From BM520 sp964474455 (GTDB lineage: Bacteria; Bacteroidota; Bacteroidia; Bacteroidales; BM520): DNA of 64,000 nucleotides. The stretch spans positions 17,879 through 81,878 of the forward strand of contig CAYYSU010000005.1 in NCBI GenBank assembly GCA_964474455.1. The letters run 5' to 3'. Positions 32,031-41,104 of the stretch are shown here, piece after piece. Both the position numbers and the translations under genes were made by a program. Positions within the stretch are counted from its first letter, which is position 1. Every line of letters starts with the position of its first letter. The notes under the pieces were generated by a model. It was not told the DNA's origin. It was given only the letters and a program-made list of their open reading frames with translations, and searched no databases.

Positions 32031-34658
32031 CTAATCGATAGAACCGTTGATAGAGAAGTGGAACTGTCCCTTGTTGGCTGATGGTATTCCTGGAACATCA
32101 TCAAAACCATAACCCCAGTCAAGACCCAACACCCCAAACATAGGCAGAAAGATACGTACACCAAAACCTGCTGAACGGTACAGTTTAAAAGGATCAAACT
32201 CTGAGAACTTCAGCCAGGAATTTCCTGCTTCCAGGAAGGTGAGAGCGTAAATTGTCGCCGATGGATTTAGAGTTAATGGATATCGTATTTCTAAGGTGTT
32301 CTTATTGTAAATCGTTCCTCCAAGGTTTTCATTATAATAATATAATGGCGTAAGAGCTTCGTTTGAGTAGCCGCGCATACCAACTACCTGACGGCCATCA
32401 AAATTACTGTAGCTGCTGAGCCCGTCGCCACCCAGATAATAACGCTGGAATGGCGTAACACCAATGTCTTGATTATATGTTCCCAGAAAACCGTATTTCA
32501 TGCGTGCCATAACAACCAAATCGCCGACAATCTTCTGATAAAAGGCGGCCTTGAAATCCCACTTATGGAATTCAATCCACTTGTACTTATCAATGTCCTC
32601 CATCGATGAGTAGTTCTTTTGGTTGAAAATGGAATATGGAGGGGTAACCTCTAACCCTACGCTGATTTCTGAACCGCGACGGGGATATATTGGTGCGTCA
32701 ATTGAGTTACGACTTAAATTTATGCCATAACTGATACTGTTGTAATCTCCATTACCATCACCGAAGGCGAAAATTCCGGAATAGTTATCCAGACTATAGC
32801 GCATAAGGTTGATATTTTGATACAACGTGAAGAAATCATCGGGCCATTGTAGTCTGCGACCAAGTCCAAACGACAAGCTGTTTATATTTAATCCTCGATA
32901 ATTTTCGTGACTTCTGGATAAGCTATTAGAAAATAGAGAATAATAATATGTAACGCTAAAGGCGTTAGGTCTTTTTCCTCCCAGCCAGGGCTCGGTAAAT
33001 GATGTCGTAAAACTAATATACCCTGTTCCGTACGACTGTGCACGAATGCTCAGCTTCTGACCATCACCGGTGGGGATAGGACGCCAGGCTTTCTTTTTGA
33101 ACATATTCTTAACAGAGAAGTTGTTGAAAGAAACACCTATGGTACCGATGATTTTTCCATATCCCCAACCGCCCGAAAGTTCTACCTGGTCGGAGCTGGT
33201 CTCCTCAACACCATAGCTGATATCTACTGTCCCGTCAGCGGGGTTTGGCTGTGGATTGGGCGAAATAGTCTCGGCGTTGAAGTAATTTAACTGCGACAGC
33301 TCTCTGGTAGTTCTGATGATATTTGAACGAGAGAAAAGATCTCCGGGGCGGGTTCTGATCTCACGAATAATGACATGATCATTTGTGCGGGTGTTACCCT
33401 GAATAGTTACATCATTGACAGTAGCTTGTTTACCCTCACGCACCTGAAGCTCCAGGTCGATGCTGTCATTTTCAACTCTTACCTCCACAGGCGTCACACT
33501 AAAAAACAGGTATCCATCATCCATGTACAGTGAGGAAATATCCATCCCACTAGGGTTGAAACTCAGGTTTGCGTCTAGCTCTTCCTGATTGTAAACATCG
33601 CCCTTTTTGATCTTTAGAATGGAGTTAAGCATGTCGTTATCATACTTTGTGTTACCAACCCAGTCGATATTTCTGAAATAGTACTTTGTTCCTTCATCAA
33701 CAGCAATATCAAGCTCAATGGTGTTTGCATCGTGAGCGTAAACAGTGTCGCTTAGTATTTTGAAATCACGGAATCCCAGGGAGTTGTATTTCCTTACCAG
33801 AAGCTGCTTATCCTCTTTATAATTCTCTTCGATAAATTTCGATCCTTTGAAAATTCTCAGGCGAATATTGTCCGTTGCATAAGTAGAAAAAACAGAGAGT
33901 ATTCTTCCCATATCAAAAGAAGGAGCGGCCTTAACGGTAGCAATGAAGAGAGTGTCTAAATATGTTAATGGAGTGAAATGACTCTTCTCTTTGGTCTCTT
34001 TAAATACTGCTTTGGCTTTATTATCTCTCAGGTTCTCATTGCCTTCAAAATTGATGCTATGAATACGTACTTTTTTCTTTTTATTTACATGTATATTTAA
34101 AATGGCTGAGTTGATTTCTGTGGTATCCCTGATTTGAGTTATGTCAATCTCTGCATTTAGGAATCCCTTTTTAGTGTAATAGTTCTCTATTTGGTTTTTC
34201 GCCCGCACCATCAGATTATCGGTAATTACATCTCCACGAACCACTTTTATCTCGTCTCGCAGATTATCGGCTTCAGATTTTTTTACTCCTTTGATGGAGT
34301 ATTTTGACAGTCGTGGCCTCTCAAGCAATTCAACATTCAGGAATATCTGATCTTCAGCAATGTTTGTTGCTGTTATTTTGATATCCTCAAAAAGTCCTTG
34401 TTTCCATAGATTCTCCACAGCACGAGTAATGTCTTCTCCTGGAACTTGTAGCTCCATGCCCACAGTTAGTCCTGAGACCATTTTTAGTACGTTTTCATCC
34501 AGGTATTGTATGCCACTAACAGTGATTCCTCCAAGGATGTATTTCTTTGGCGACATATAATCGATCTCGTTGAGGTCGTCACTGAGAGTTATCTGTCCAA
34601 ATAACAGTGCCGGACCGTAAAGTAAAACGGCGAGAAGTATTAAAATGCGATATTTCAT
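32031..34658 (-). CDS. bamA: Outer-membrane protein assembly factor BamA
   Basis: An 875-residue Omp85-family insertase, the core of the BAM machine. Signal peptide about 1-21 (LLFGQ), five POTRA repeats (about 40-435; e.g. ILGGITVSGIQYLDENVL split near 42-59 and TVNDVTIQGNTRTNDHVI near 408), then a 16-strand barrel (about 460-875) with the loop-6 signature VGMRGYSNEAL (VRGF/Y-type, about 759) and a C-terminal strand ending FHFSINGSID. It overlaps uppS by 4 bp (ATGA) and is followed by the two Skp-like genes, so chaperones and insertase are made together. Confidence 0.96.
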   Translation of the reverse strand: MKYRILILLAVLLYGPALLFGQITLSDDLNEIDYMSPKKYILGGITVSGIQYLDENVLKMVSGLTVGMELQVPGEDITRAVENLWKQGLFEDIKITATNIAEDQIFLNVELLERPRLSKYSIKGVKKSEADNLRDEIKVVRGDVITDNLMVRAKNQIENYYTKKGFLNAEIDITQIRDTTEINSAILNIHVNKKKKVRIHSINFEGNENLRDNKAKAVFKETKEKSHFTPLTYLDTLFIATVKAAPSFDMGRILSVFSTYATDNIRLRIFKGSKFIEENYKEDKQLLVRKYNSLGFRDFKILSDTVYAHDANTIELDIAVDEGTKYYFRNIDWVGNTKYDNDMLNSILKIKKGDVYNQEELDANLSFNPSGMDISSLYMDDGYLFFSVTPVEVRVENDSIDLELQVREGKQATVNDVTIQGNTRTNDHVIIREIRTRPGDLFSRSNIIRTTRELSQLNYFNAETISPNPQPNPADGTVDISYGVEETSSDQVELSGGWGYGKIIGTIGVSFNNFSVKNMFKKKAWRPIPTGDGQKLSIRAQSYGTGYISFTTSFTEPWLGGKRPNAFSVTYYYSLFSNSLSRSHENYRGLNINSLSFGLGRRLQWPDDFFTLYQNINLMRYSLDNYSGIFAFGDGNGDYNSISYGINLSRNSIDAPIYPRRGSEISVGLEVTPPYSIFNQKNYSSMEDIDKYKWIEFHKWDFKAAFYQKIVGDLVVMARMKYGFLGTYNQDIGVTPFQRYYLGGDGLSSYSNFDGRQVVGMRGYSNEALTPLYYYNENLGGTIYNKNTLEIRYPLTLNPSATIYALTFLEAGNSWLKFSEFDPFKLYRSAGFGVRIFLPMFGVLGLDWGYGFDDVPGIPSANKGQFHFSINGSID

Positions 34659-35407
34659 GAATTGTTTTTTACTATCTGTTCACTGGTTTTTCCAAATCTT
34701 CTTTCTCTGTTTTGGAAATTTATAATGGCCTCATAAAGATCTTTTTTTCTGAATTCGGGCCATAATACTGGGGTGAAGTACAGCTCGGTATAGGCTATCT
34801 GCCACAGTAAAAAATTACTGATACGCTGCTCTCCACTTGTTCTTATCAAAAGCTCAGGGTCAGGGATATCTTTTGTTTCCAGATATTGATTTATGATTTG
34901 TTCTTCAATATCTTCGGATTTTAAAACTCCGCCGGCAATGTCTTTTGATATATTTTTTATCGCTTTTGTGATCTCCTGACGCGAGCTGTATGAAAGCGCA
35001 AGTATTAATGTGAGCCCTGTATTGCCGGAAGTAGCTTCAATGGCCTTTTTGAGTTTTTTTAATGGACTTTCTCCAAGACTTTCTATATCTCCAATGGTAA
35101 TCAAACGGATATTGTTTTTTTGAAGTGTGGTTACCTCCTTGTTGATAGTTTCCACCAAAAGCTCCATCAATGCCATTACCTCATCTTTAGGTCGATTCCA
35201 GTTTTCTGTTGAAAAGGCATATAAAGTAAGGTATTTTATCCCCAGCTCAGCGGCAGCTTCAGAGCTCTCTTTAACAGGTTTTACACCGTGCTCATGACCA
35301 AAACTTCTCGATTGACCCTGCTGCATAGCCCATCTGCCATTACCATCCATAATGATGGCAACATGCTTCGGCAATATCGTAAAGTCAATCTGTTCTTTTA
35401 AATCCAT
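34655..35407 (-). CDS. uppS: Undecaprenyl diphosphate synthase UppS
   Basis: A 250-residue cis-prenyltransferase that makes the C55 lipid carrier for peptidoglycan and O-antigen from FPP and IPP. Signatures: HVAIIMDGNGRWA (15-27, catalytic Asp), GVKPVKE, TLYAFSTENWNRP (about 61-73), and RTSGEQRISNFLLWQIAYTE split over about 190-209 with the IPP-binding Arg/Ser and substrate Arg. Translation is coupled to bamA through an ATGA overlap; the DUF6089 gene lies 18 bp upstream. Confidence 0.97.
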   Translation of the reverse strand: MDLKEQIDFTILPKHVAIIMDGNGRWAMQQGQSRSFGHEHGVKPVKESSEAAAELGIKYLTLYAFSTENWNRPKDEVMALMELLVETINKEVTTLQKNNIRLITIGDIESLGESPLKKLKKAIEATSGNTGLTLILALSYSSRQEITKAIKNISKDIAGGVLKSEDIEEQIINQYLETKDIPDPELLIRTSGEQRISNFLLWQIAYTELYFTPVLWPEFRKKDLYEAIINFQNRERRFGKTSEQIVKNNS

Positions 35408-35425
35408 GAGACTTATGTTGATGTT

Positions 35426-36109
35426 TTAATAATCGTTTTTGTTTTGAAAATCAGTACAACGTTTAGGATCTTCTAGTCGTAGTGAATAAGTAATGGTGAT
35501 GCCGGCAAAGGAGTACCAATCATTATTTTGGGAGTTGCTAAGAAGCGGACCGTTATCTCCCAACATATGTGGCAAGTTGTCAATATTATCTGACATGGTT
35601 TTTCTGTAGCCCCATTCTCCACCGATACAAAAACGTTTATTCAAACTATATTTGAATCCCATTCCAAAAGGCATAGAAGGTACGAGGATCTTATATGGCC
35701 CGATGTTGCTTGTACCATTACCAAACAATAATGCTGCGCCGGTGAAAAGATAAGGTGAGAAATAATTATGCGTTCCGCCGGTGATATATGGCAGCATGTT
35801 AAGCTCTACCTGAGCAGATAATTCATTAACCTTACTGCTAAAAACCCATCCCCTTTCGGGAGTATTTCCGGCGATAAAGTCACTGTTACTCAATTCTCCT
35901 CTGATGAGAGCAACTTTGCACGTCCAGCGTTGGGTGAAGTTGTAGCGGTAAAGAGCTCCATAGGCAATCTTAGTAGATGAAAAAGGCATGCCCGGATTAA
36001 TATCTCCCACGTAATATGTCGTTCCTATTATTGGTCCGAACTCTCCACGCTGTGCCAGTGCCGGAAGGCTAATAATTATTACGGCAAATAAAATAAGTAA
36101 TCTCTTCAT
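35426..36109 (-). CDS. DUF6089-type outer-membrane beta-barrel protein
   Basis: A 227-residue exported protein with signal peptide 1-20 (SLPALAQ). The rest alternates hydrophobic and polar residues in short strands rich in Gly/Tyr/Phe (EFGPIIGTTYYVGDINPG split over 22-39; MGFKYSLNKRFCIGGEWGYR near 149), typical of a small OMP_b-brl barrel. DUF6089 proteins are regularly encoded between nadK and uppS/bamA in Bacteroidota. No catalytic residues are evident, so the role is unknown; the conserved place suggests a link with outer-membrane assembly. Confidence 0.87.
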   Translation of the reverse strand: MKRLLILFAVIIISLPALAQRGEFGPIIGTTYYVGDINPGMPFSSTKIAYGALYRYNFTQRWTCKVALIRGELSNSDFIAGNTPERGWVFSSKVNELSAQVELNMLPYITGGTHNYFSPYLFTGAALLFGNGTSNIGPYKILVPSMPFGMGFKYSLNKRFCIGGEWGYRKTMSDNIDNLPHMLGDNGPLLSNSQNNDWYSFAGITITYSLRLEDPKRCTDFQNKNDY

Positions 36110-36155
36110 AGTTCAGGGTGTAAAAGTACGCTATTTTTTACAAACACCATTACTG

Positions 36156-37034
36156 TTAATTTCGTATATCCAGACCCCACATCAATTTTTCACGAATCGT
36201 TTTGAAAAACTCCTCGCTGTCGGGTTTTACTATGTTAAAAGTGAAGGACTCTTTCCTAATGGTAAAATTAATTGACCCTTCAAATTCTGCCCTTCGGCTG
36301 TCAAGACCAACAAAATACTTCTTCTCCCGCCCGGAAACGCGAATCAGGACAACGCTGTCGTCAGGAATAACGATAGGACGTACCGGTAAATTGTGTGATG
36401 CTATAGAGGTGATAACAAAACAATGACTCTCCGGCGTGATTATCGGGCCGCCGCAGCTTAGTGAGTATGCAGTGGAGCCAGTTGGAGTTGCTACAAGAAG
36501 CCCATCGGCCCAATACGTGTTTAGATATTTCCCGTTTATAAATACCTCGATGTTGAGCATGGATAATGGCTCACTCTTGCTGATACTTAGTTCGTTGAGA
36601 GCGTAACTGACATCTCCAAAAGGATTATCTTCACAATCAAGCCTTATCAGTGTTCTTTTGTCTAGAGAATATCCTCCGGAGAGTATCTCGTCAAGGGCAT
36701 TATTGATGCTGTTTTTTGGAACAGAAGAGAGAAATCCCAATCGACCCAGGTTTATTCCCAATACAGGTATTCCCCTATCGTGTATCAATTTTACTGTGCC
36801 AAGCATAGTGCCATCACCACCAACACTAAATATAAATTTCATATCCGATGGAATGTCCTCTTTTTTATAGAATAATCCTGGTTGATGTAAAAATGTAATT
36901 TGCCGATACAGGATATCATAAAGCGGACGATAAATATACAACTCAGCACCTGCTGCCTCCAGCCTTGAAATCAGCTGTTGGATGTAGTATGTATCCTGTT
37001 TCTCAACTCTGGTTCCGAAAAGTGCAATGTTCAT
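36156..37034 (-). CDS. nadK: NAD kinase
   Basis: A 292-residue enzyme phosphorylating NAD to NADP. Visible: MNIALFGTRVEKQD opening; the ATP/catalytic GGDGTMLG (about 72-79, Asp as base); GINLGRLGFLS (about 97-107); the second motif DGLLVATPTGSTAYSLSCGG split over about 177-196; and the ITSIASHNLPVRPIVIPDD segment in pieces near 209. Complete length. It lies 46 bp before the DUF6089 gene and after the CBS gene, a conserved order in the phylum. Confidence 0.96.
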   Translation of the reverse strand: MNIALFGTRVEKQDTYYIQQLISRLEAAGAELYIYRPLYDILYRQITFLHQPGLFYKKEDIPSDMKFIFSVGGDGTMLGTVKLIHDRGIPVLGINLGRLGFLSSVPKNSINNALDEILSGGYSLDKRTLIRLDCEDNPFGDVSYALNELSISKSEPLSMLNIEVFINGKYLNTYWADGLLVATPTGSTAYSLSCGGPIITPESHCFVITSIASHNLPVRPIVIPDDSVVLIRVSGREKKYFVGLDSRRAEFEGSINFTIRKESFTFNIVKPDSEEFFKTIREKLMWGLDIRN

Positions 37035-37110
37035 GGTAGTGTTGCTTTGTGATGCAATTTTACAAAATACCTCTTTGCCGGGAGCTACTTTAACATAAAT
37101 TATGACCTTT

Positions 37111-37770
37111 TTATATGTTAATAAAGCGCATTAATGCCTGATAACGCTCCTGAAGACCGTCATCATATTCATTCTCCCCGTATGAAGCTTTGATAGTGTA
37201 ATTGTATCGGTTTAAGGTTTGAAGAATACTTCCTGCATCAAGTTTGTTGATCTTTATGGTTACCTCCATAAGCATGTTGTCCGGCGAACTGGTGATAGAA
37301 GAGCTTAGTATCTTGGCATCATTAGACTCTACAATATGAGCCAGCTCCTCCATGGAGTAATCGCGCTGCCCCACCTCCAGTACTATTACGGTTCCGGGAT
37401 TGGCGACAGACATGCTGTCCGCAAATTTGTGTACCAGGTCGTTAATGGTAATAACACCGAGGTAACGCTTCTCATCTGTCACTACGGGTAGTATGGAGAG
37501 ATTAAAACCGGCAACAAGTTTTAGGGCATCATAGCTGTGCTGAGATTCATAAACGAAATGTGTCTCAAGCTGATGCATCAATGTCTCTATTCTCTGACTA
37601 TCATCTCCAATAGCATACAGAGTGGCTTCAGTTATCATACCCAGGTATTTGTGCCCATCCACAACAGGTATATGTGATACCTTGTTGTCTTCCATCATAT
37701 GTATCGCAAGACGGATATCGTCACTGGGCTTCAAAGGCTCTATTTTATCTGTTATCAGTTCTTTTACCAT
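37111..37770 (-). CDS. CBS-domain protein
   Basis: A 219-residue cytoplasmic protein starting MVKELITDKIEPL at 37770; the frame extends 13 codons further (37809) into AT-rich leader sequence, which I discount. Two CBS motifs occupy residues about 1-120 (VSHIPVVDGHKYLGMI near 36-51 and NLSILPVVTDEKRYLGVITIND in pieces near 90), forming a Bateman module that binds adenosine nucleotides. The C-terminal half (about 130-210) looks like an ACT-like regulatory fold (VIVLEVGQRDYSMEELAHIV in two pieces). No enzyme domain is attached. Upstream of nadK, as is common in Bacteroidota; the role is unknown. Confidence 0.88.
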   Translation of the reverse strand: MVKELITDKIEPLKPSDDIRLAIHMMEDNKVSHIPVVDGHKYLGMITEATLYAIGDDSQRIETLMHQLETHFVYESQHSYDALKLVAGFNLSILPVVTDEKRYLGVITINDLVHKFADSMSVANPGTVIVLEVGQRDYSMEELAHIVESNDAKILSSSITSSPDNMLMEVTIKINKLDAGSILQTLNRYNYTIKASYGENEYDDGLQERYQALMRFINI

Positions 37771-37897
37771 TAATATCTTTTTTTTGTAAAAATAAACAAA
37801 GCTTAGCATTATCAGCTCATAATATGGAAAATATATAACTATATTACTAATTATTTAACCGCATTGCAATAATCACTATTTTTACACTTTGAATAAT

Positions 37898-38674
37898 ATG
37901 GATCTTTACTACAGAAAATATGGCAAAGGAAAACCGGTGATCATTATTCACGGTTTGTTTGGGTTATCAGATAATTGGGCGTGGTTTGGAAAAAAATTGG
38001 GTCAACAAAATGCTGTTTATACTATCGATCTCCGAAATCATGGCCTGTCGCCGCATGATGCAGTGATGAATTATCATGCCATGGCTTCCGACCTGGAGGA
38101 ATTTATTGAGATGCACAATCTTGTCAATCCTGTAATAGTTGGTCACAGTATGGGCGGTAAAGTGGTGATGCAGTTTTTAAAGAATAACCCTGGTATTGCG
38201 GGCGGAGCAATGATTTTAGATATTAGCCCGGCACAATACAAGACACGTAAGACGCATCTGGACATCCTTATGGCTATGAAATCGGTGGATATGGCTGCTT
38301 TCTCATCCCGTAAGGAGATAATGAAAGTAATAGAAGAGAAGATTGCCGACAAGCAGTTGCAGCAGTTTGTGATGAAAAACCTTAAGCGTTCAGGTAAGAA
38401 TCTTTTTAGCTGGAAGCCTAATATTGATGTGATTCTGGAATCGTTGGAGGATATTTTTTCTGGTATTGATGCACCTGAAGAGAAACCTCAGATTCCGGTG
38501 CAATTCCTTCGGGGGGGAAGTTCTGATTATATTCGTGATGGTGATATTGATGTGATAGAGGAGAAATGGAGCAGTATGCCAATAATAACTGTTCCCGACG
38601 CCTCTCACTGGCTTCATGTGGATGCTTCGCTGACGGTTCTCTCATCTATTTTAACATTCTTAAATAGAATATAA
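37898..38674 (+). CDS. Alpha/beta-hydrolase (YbfF-like esterase)
   Basis: A 258-residue cytoplasmic hydrolase. Start at the ATG at 37898 (MDLYYRKYGKG); a TTG at 37889 is in frame but overlaps a -7-like TAcacTTTG (37883-37891, one extra spacer base). Visible: oxyanion-hole HGLFG (about 20), nucleophile elbow VGHSMGGKV (Ser about 89), acid Asp in FLRGGSSDYI (about 206), and the His in ASHWLHVD (about 240), so the triad is complete. Closest in feel to YbfF acyl-CoA/ester hydrolases. Substrate unknown; stand-alone gene. Confidence 0.88.
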   Translation: MDLYYRKYGKGKPVIIIHGLFGLSDNWAWFGKKLGQQNAVYTIDLRNHGLSPHDAVMNYHAMASDLEEFIEMHNLVNPVIVGHSMGGKVVMQFLKNNPGIAGGAMILDISPAQYKTRKTHLDILMAMKSVDMAAFSSRKEIMKVIEEKIADKQLQQFVMKNLKRSGKNLFSWKPNIDVILESLEDIFSGIDAPEEKPQIPVQFLRGGSSDYIRDGDIDVIEEKWSSMPIITVPDASHWLHVDASLTVLSSILTFLNRI

Positions 38675-38675
38675 A

Positions 38676-38700
38676 AAAAGACGCACTGAGAGTGCCTTTT
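38676..38700. terminator. Weak bidirectional terminator
   Basis: AAAAG(AC)GCACT / AGTGCCTTTT, a 10-bp stem with a 2-nt bulge and 3-nt loop between convergent genes, A-rich on one side and T-rich on the other. Confidence 0.45.
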
Positions 38701-38721
38701 AGGAGTATATTTAAATCGTGC

Positions 38722-39669
38722 TTAGTATCTGTCAACATTGAAACTGCTGATTGCCGCTTCAAGGTCAACGTATATCTTTTTCTCAGAAGTATTAAAGTTT
38801 TTTGTTTTATAGTATCCTTTGGAGATTTTCTCGAAGCCTTCCAATGATTTTCCTATCATAAAAGATTCCGTATTTAGCTCACAGCCGGTATCTTTTGGTA
38901 TGTGTAGTGTGATGGAAGCAGCACCCGCATCAATCTCTATATTTACTTTATCGGCTCTCTCTCCGAGGGTTAGCTCTACTGCTGAAGCACCGCCGTCAAG
39001 AGAGATTTTGCGAACGTTGAAAGGCCGAAGATCCATGTTAAGATCAGCAGCGCCAACATCCATATCCAGAGTCCATTCCGGCGATTGGTTCATTCGGATA
39101 ATGACATCGTTGTTTATTTCTCTGCCTTTCCACTCCATATCCTTCATCTCCAGATTTACAATGGCACGGTTGTTTATGGTCTTGGAGCTGAGTTGATACA
39201 AATCTTTCTTTGTAAATTCACATATTATCAATTTATCAGATGTCCCAATGAGATCGAATTCTCCTGCTCCAACCTCCAGATTCAACTCAGCGTAATCAAT
39301 CTCTTCGTTCATAGATTCATGCAAAGAGCCTTTGTTTTCACCGGAGTTGAGGTATGCTTTGTCTTCAATATCATCGTCGTCATCATTGTGGTAGTTGAAA
39401 TATGCACCGTTATCTCTCCATTTGAATACCGACTCACGGCTGCCATACTGATGTATCAGTATAATGCCAAAAACAATGGCGGCAAGAGAGAACAGCAAAC
39501 GATATAATGCTTTTATTGGAAGGAGAGAAACGCCCCAGATGATAATAAATATCGGCCAAAACTGCCATATATCACGCCAGCTAAACCACAAGATACCCAA
39601 GTTTCTCAGTATGAAGAGGGTACCGACAACTATTAGTATCATCCCCCAGAATAATTTTTTATAACTCAT
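38722..39669 (-). CDS. LiaF-like membrane protein with toast-rack domain
   Basis: A 315-residue inner-membrane protein. Residues 1-75 contain three to four closely spaced hydrophobic segments of the DUF5668/LiaI-LiaF type (GMILIVVGTLFILRNLGI split near 9-26). A charged Asp/Asn linker (about 88-112, including five acidic residues in a row) leads to a beta-helical toast-rack domain (about 130-310) with repeated strands (AELNLEVGAGEFDLIG; GASAVELTLG; DAGAASITLHIP). In Firmicutes LiaF and relatives regulate envelope-stress signalling. It follows the PspC gene by 4 bp, strengthening that reading, though no histidine kinase or PspA is nearby. Confidence 0.85.
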   Translation of the reverse strand: MSYKKLFWGMILIVVGTLFILRNLGILWFSWRDIWQFWPIFIIIWGVSLLPIKALYRLLFSLAAIVFGIILIHQYGSRESVFKWRDNGAYFNYHNDDDDDIEDKAYLNSGENKGSLHESMNEEIDYAELNLEVGAGEFDLIGTSDKLIICEFTKKDLYQLSSKTINNRAIVNLEMKDMEWKGREINNDVIIRMNQSPEWTLDMDVGAADLNMDLRPFNVRKISLDGGASAVELTLGERADKVNIEIDAGAASITLHIPKDTGCELNTESFMIGKSLEGFEKISKGYYKTKNFNTSEKKIYVDLEAAISSFNVDRY

Positions 39670-39673
39670 AGTT

Positions 39674-40213
39674 TTATTTTTTTACAGGCTTATCCTTATA
39701 GTTTTCATAAATAAGGATAACACCAATTGCCACGAGGATCAGCGGCCAGAGGTCTCCAAAGTTAATACCGGGAATAAAGTTGTCAATCAGGAACATACAT
39801 CCCAGAACAATGAGCATGATACCTGCGATCAGGGCACCGTTATTTTTATCATGATTTTTCTGTGGTGCGTTATCGTTTTTTTTATTGATATCTGAATGCG
39901 GGTTATCATTACCCATCTCTTCAAAATTTACATTTTCTGCATTCATGTTTTCTGTGTTATAAGGGTTTGGATCGGTTTGAGAATGGTGGTTTTTTTTTGA
40001 GCTCTGTGTGTTTCTTCCAAATAAAACAGGCTCTTCGGGAACGAGAATCCATAATATTATGTATATGAGAACACCGCCGCCACCGGCAAAGGCAAGGATG
40101 AAAAAAATAACCCGCATGATAACGGGATCGATGCCAAAATAATTGCCTAAGCCGCCACACACTCCGCCTATAATGCGGTGCTGGTTGCTTCTGTAGAATC
40201 TTTTATCTTCCAT
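39674..40213 (-). CDS. PspC-domain membrane protein
   Basis: A 179-residue inner-membrane protein. The N-terminal PspC domain (about 4-60) has RIIGGVCGGLGNYFGIDP (13-30) and a hydrophobic stretch to about 56. A hydrophilic Asn/His/Lys-rich linker (about 65-122) connects to a second hydrophobic DUF5668-like pair at about 127-168 (IAGIMLIVLGCMFLIDNF split). PspC proteins sense or relay membrane stress in the phage-shock response; PspA/PspB are not nearby. Cotranscribed with the toast-rack protein. Confidence 0.88.
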   Translation of the reverse strand: MEDKRFYRSNQHRIIGGVCGGLGNYFGIDPVIMRVIFFILAFAGGGGVLIYIILWILVPEEPVLFGRNTQSSKKNHHSQTDPNPYNTENMNAENVNFEEMGNDNPHSDINKKNDNAPQKNHDKNNGALIAGIMLIVLGCMFLIDNFIPGINFGDLWPLILVAIGVILIYENYKDKPVKK

Positions 40214-40274
40214 AATTGAACATTTCAGCGTACGACGTGAAAAGTATGCAAGGGTTACAAAAGTTCTTTATTAG

Positions 40275-41081
40275 TTAATTCTCCCGATTCTTATATACCC
40301 GCTTGGAAATAACAATACTCGCCTCATAAAGTACATACAATGGAATCGCCACCATAATCATACTGAAAATATCCGCAGGTGTAATTACTGCTGCAACACT
40401 GAGAATGACGACCAGTGAAACTTTTCTTCCTCTCTTCATGAGCTCCGGCGTCAGCACACCGATACGTGTGAGGAAAAAAACCACTATGGGAAGCTCGAAT
40501 ACCAAACCAACAGCAAAGGATAATGAGATTACTGTGTTTACATAACTGCGCAAACCAATAGTGTTCTCCACCATGCTGCTTACCGAATAATTTCCGAGAA
40601 AATTTATGGTAAGGGGGACAATGAGAAAATAACTGAACAACACACCAAAATAGAATAGTAAAGTGGCGATAAAAACAGCCCCTCGCGAATTGGTCTTCTC
40701 CACAGGAAGCAGCGCAGGTTTAACAAAACGCCAGATCTCCCACAACACATAGGGAAAAGCTATCACCAGACCGAACATAAGGCTCATATACATATGCATC
40801 ACAAACTGCCCCGAAAGGGTGAGGTTGATGATTTTAATGTTGAGGTTATCCATACACAAGCCCGGGGAGTTAATAACATCAGCTAATTTACACAGCAGAC
40901 GGTTAACGATAAAATCCGGAGTGGAAGGGGCGAGAAGAATGTCGTCGAAGAGGATAGTGCGGCAAAAGAAGGCTGCTATCGTAAATATCATTATTGCGAT
41001 GACACTCCTGAAAATATTCCATCTTAACTCTTCCAGGTGCTCCCAAAAGGTCATTTCCCCTTTTTCTCTCTCTTTTGCCAT
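40275..41081 (-). CDS. tatC: Twin-arginine translocase subunit TatC
   Basis: A 268-residue inner-membrane protein with six hydrophobic segments, the core receptor of the Tat pathway that exports folded proteins. The N-terminus TFWEHLEELRWNIFRS (11-26) has the conserved Glu and Leu/Arg residues that bind the twin-arginine signal; the P-containing FVKPALLPVEKTN (about 118) lies before TM3. No tatA/tatB gene is adjacent. An exact promoter box in the 23-bp gap to queA is only 5 nt from the ATG, suggesting a leaderless transcript separate from queA. Confidence 0.95.
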   Translation of the reverse strand: MAKEREKGEMTFWEHLEELRWNIFRSVIAIMIFTIAAFFCRTILFDDILLAPSTPDFIVNRLLCKLADVINSPGLCMDNLNIKIINLTLSGQFVMHMYMSLMFGLVIAFPYVLWEIWRFVKPALLPVEKTNSRGAVFIATLLFYFGVLFSYFLIVPLTINFLGNYSVSSMVENTIGLRSYVNTVISLSFAVGLVFELPIVVFFLTRIGVLTPELMKRGRKVSLVVILSVAAVITPADIFSMIMVAIPLYVLYEASIVISKRVYKNREN

Positions 41082-41086
41082 TACCG

Positions 41087-41094
41087 CAAAGGTA
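41087..41094 (-). promoter_or_regulatory. -7 promoter box abutting the tatC start
   Basis: Exact TACCTTTG on the minus strand, 5 nt before the ATG at 41081, in the 23-bp gap between queA and tatC. Confidence 0.6.
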
Positions 41095-41104
41095 AGAATT
41101 TGAT

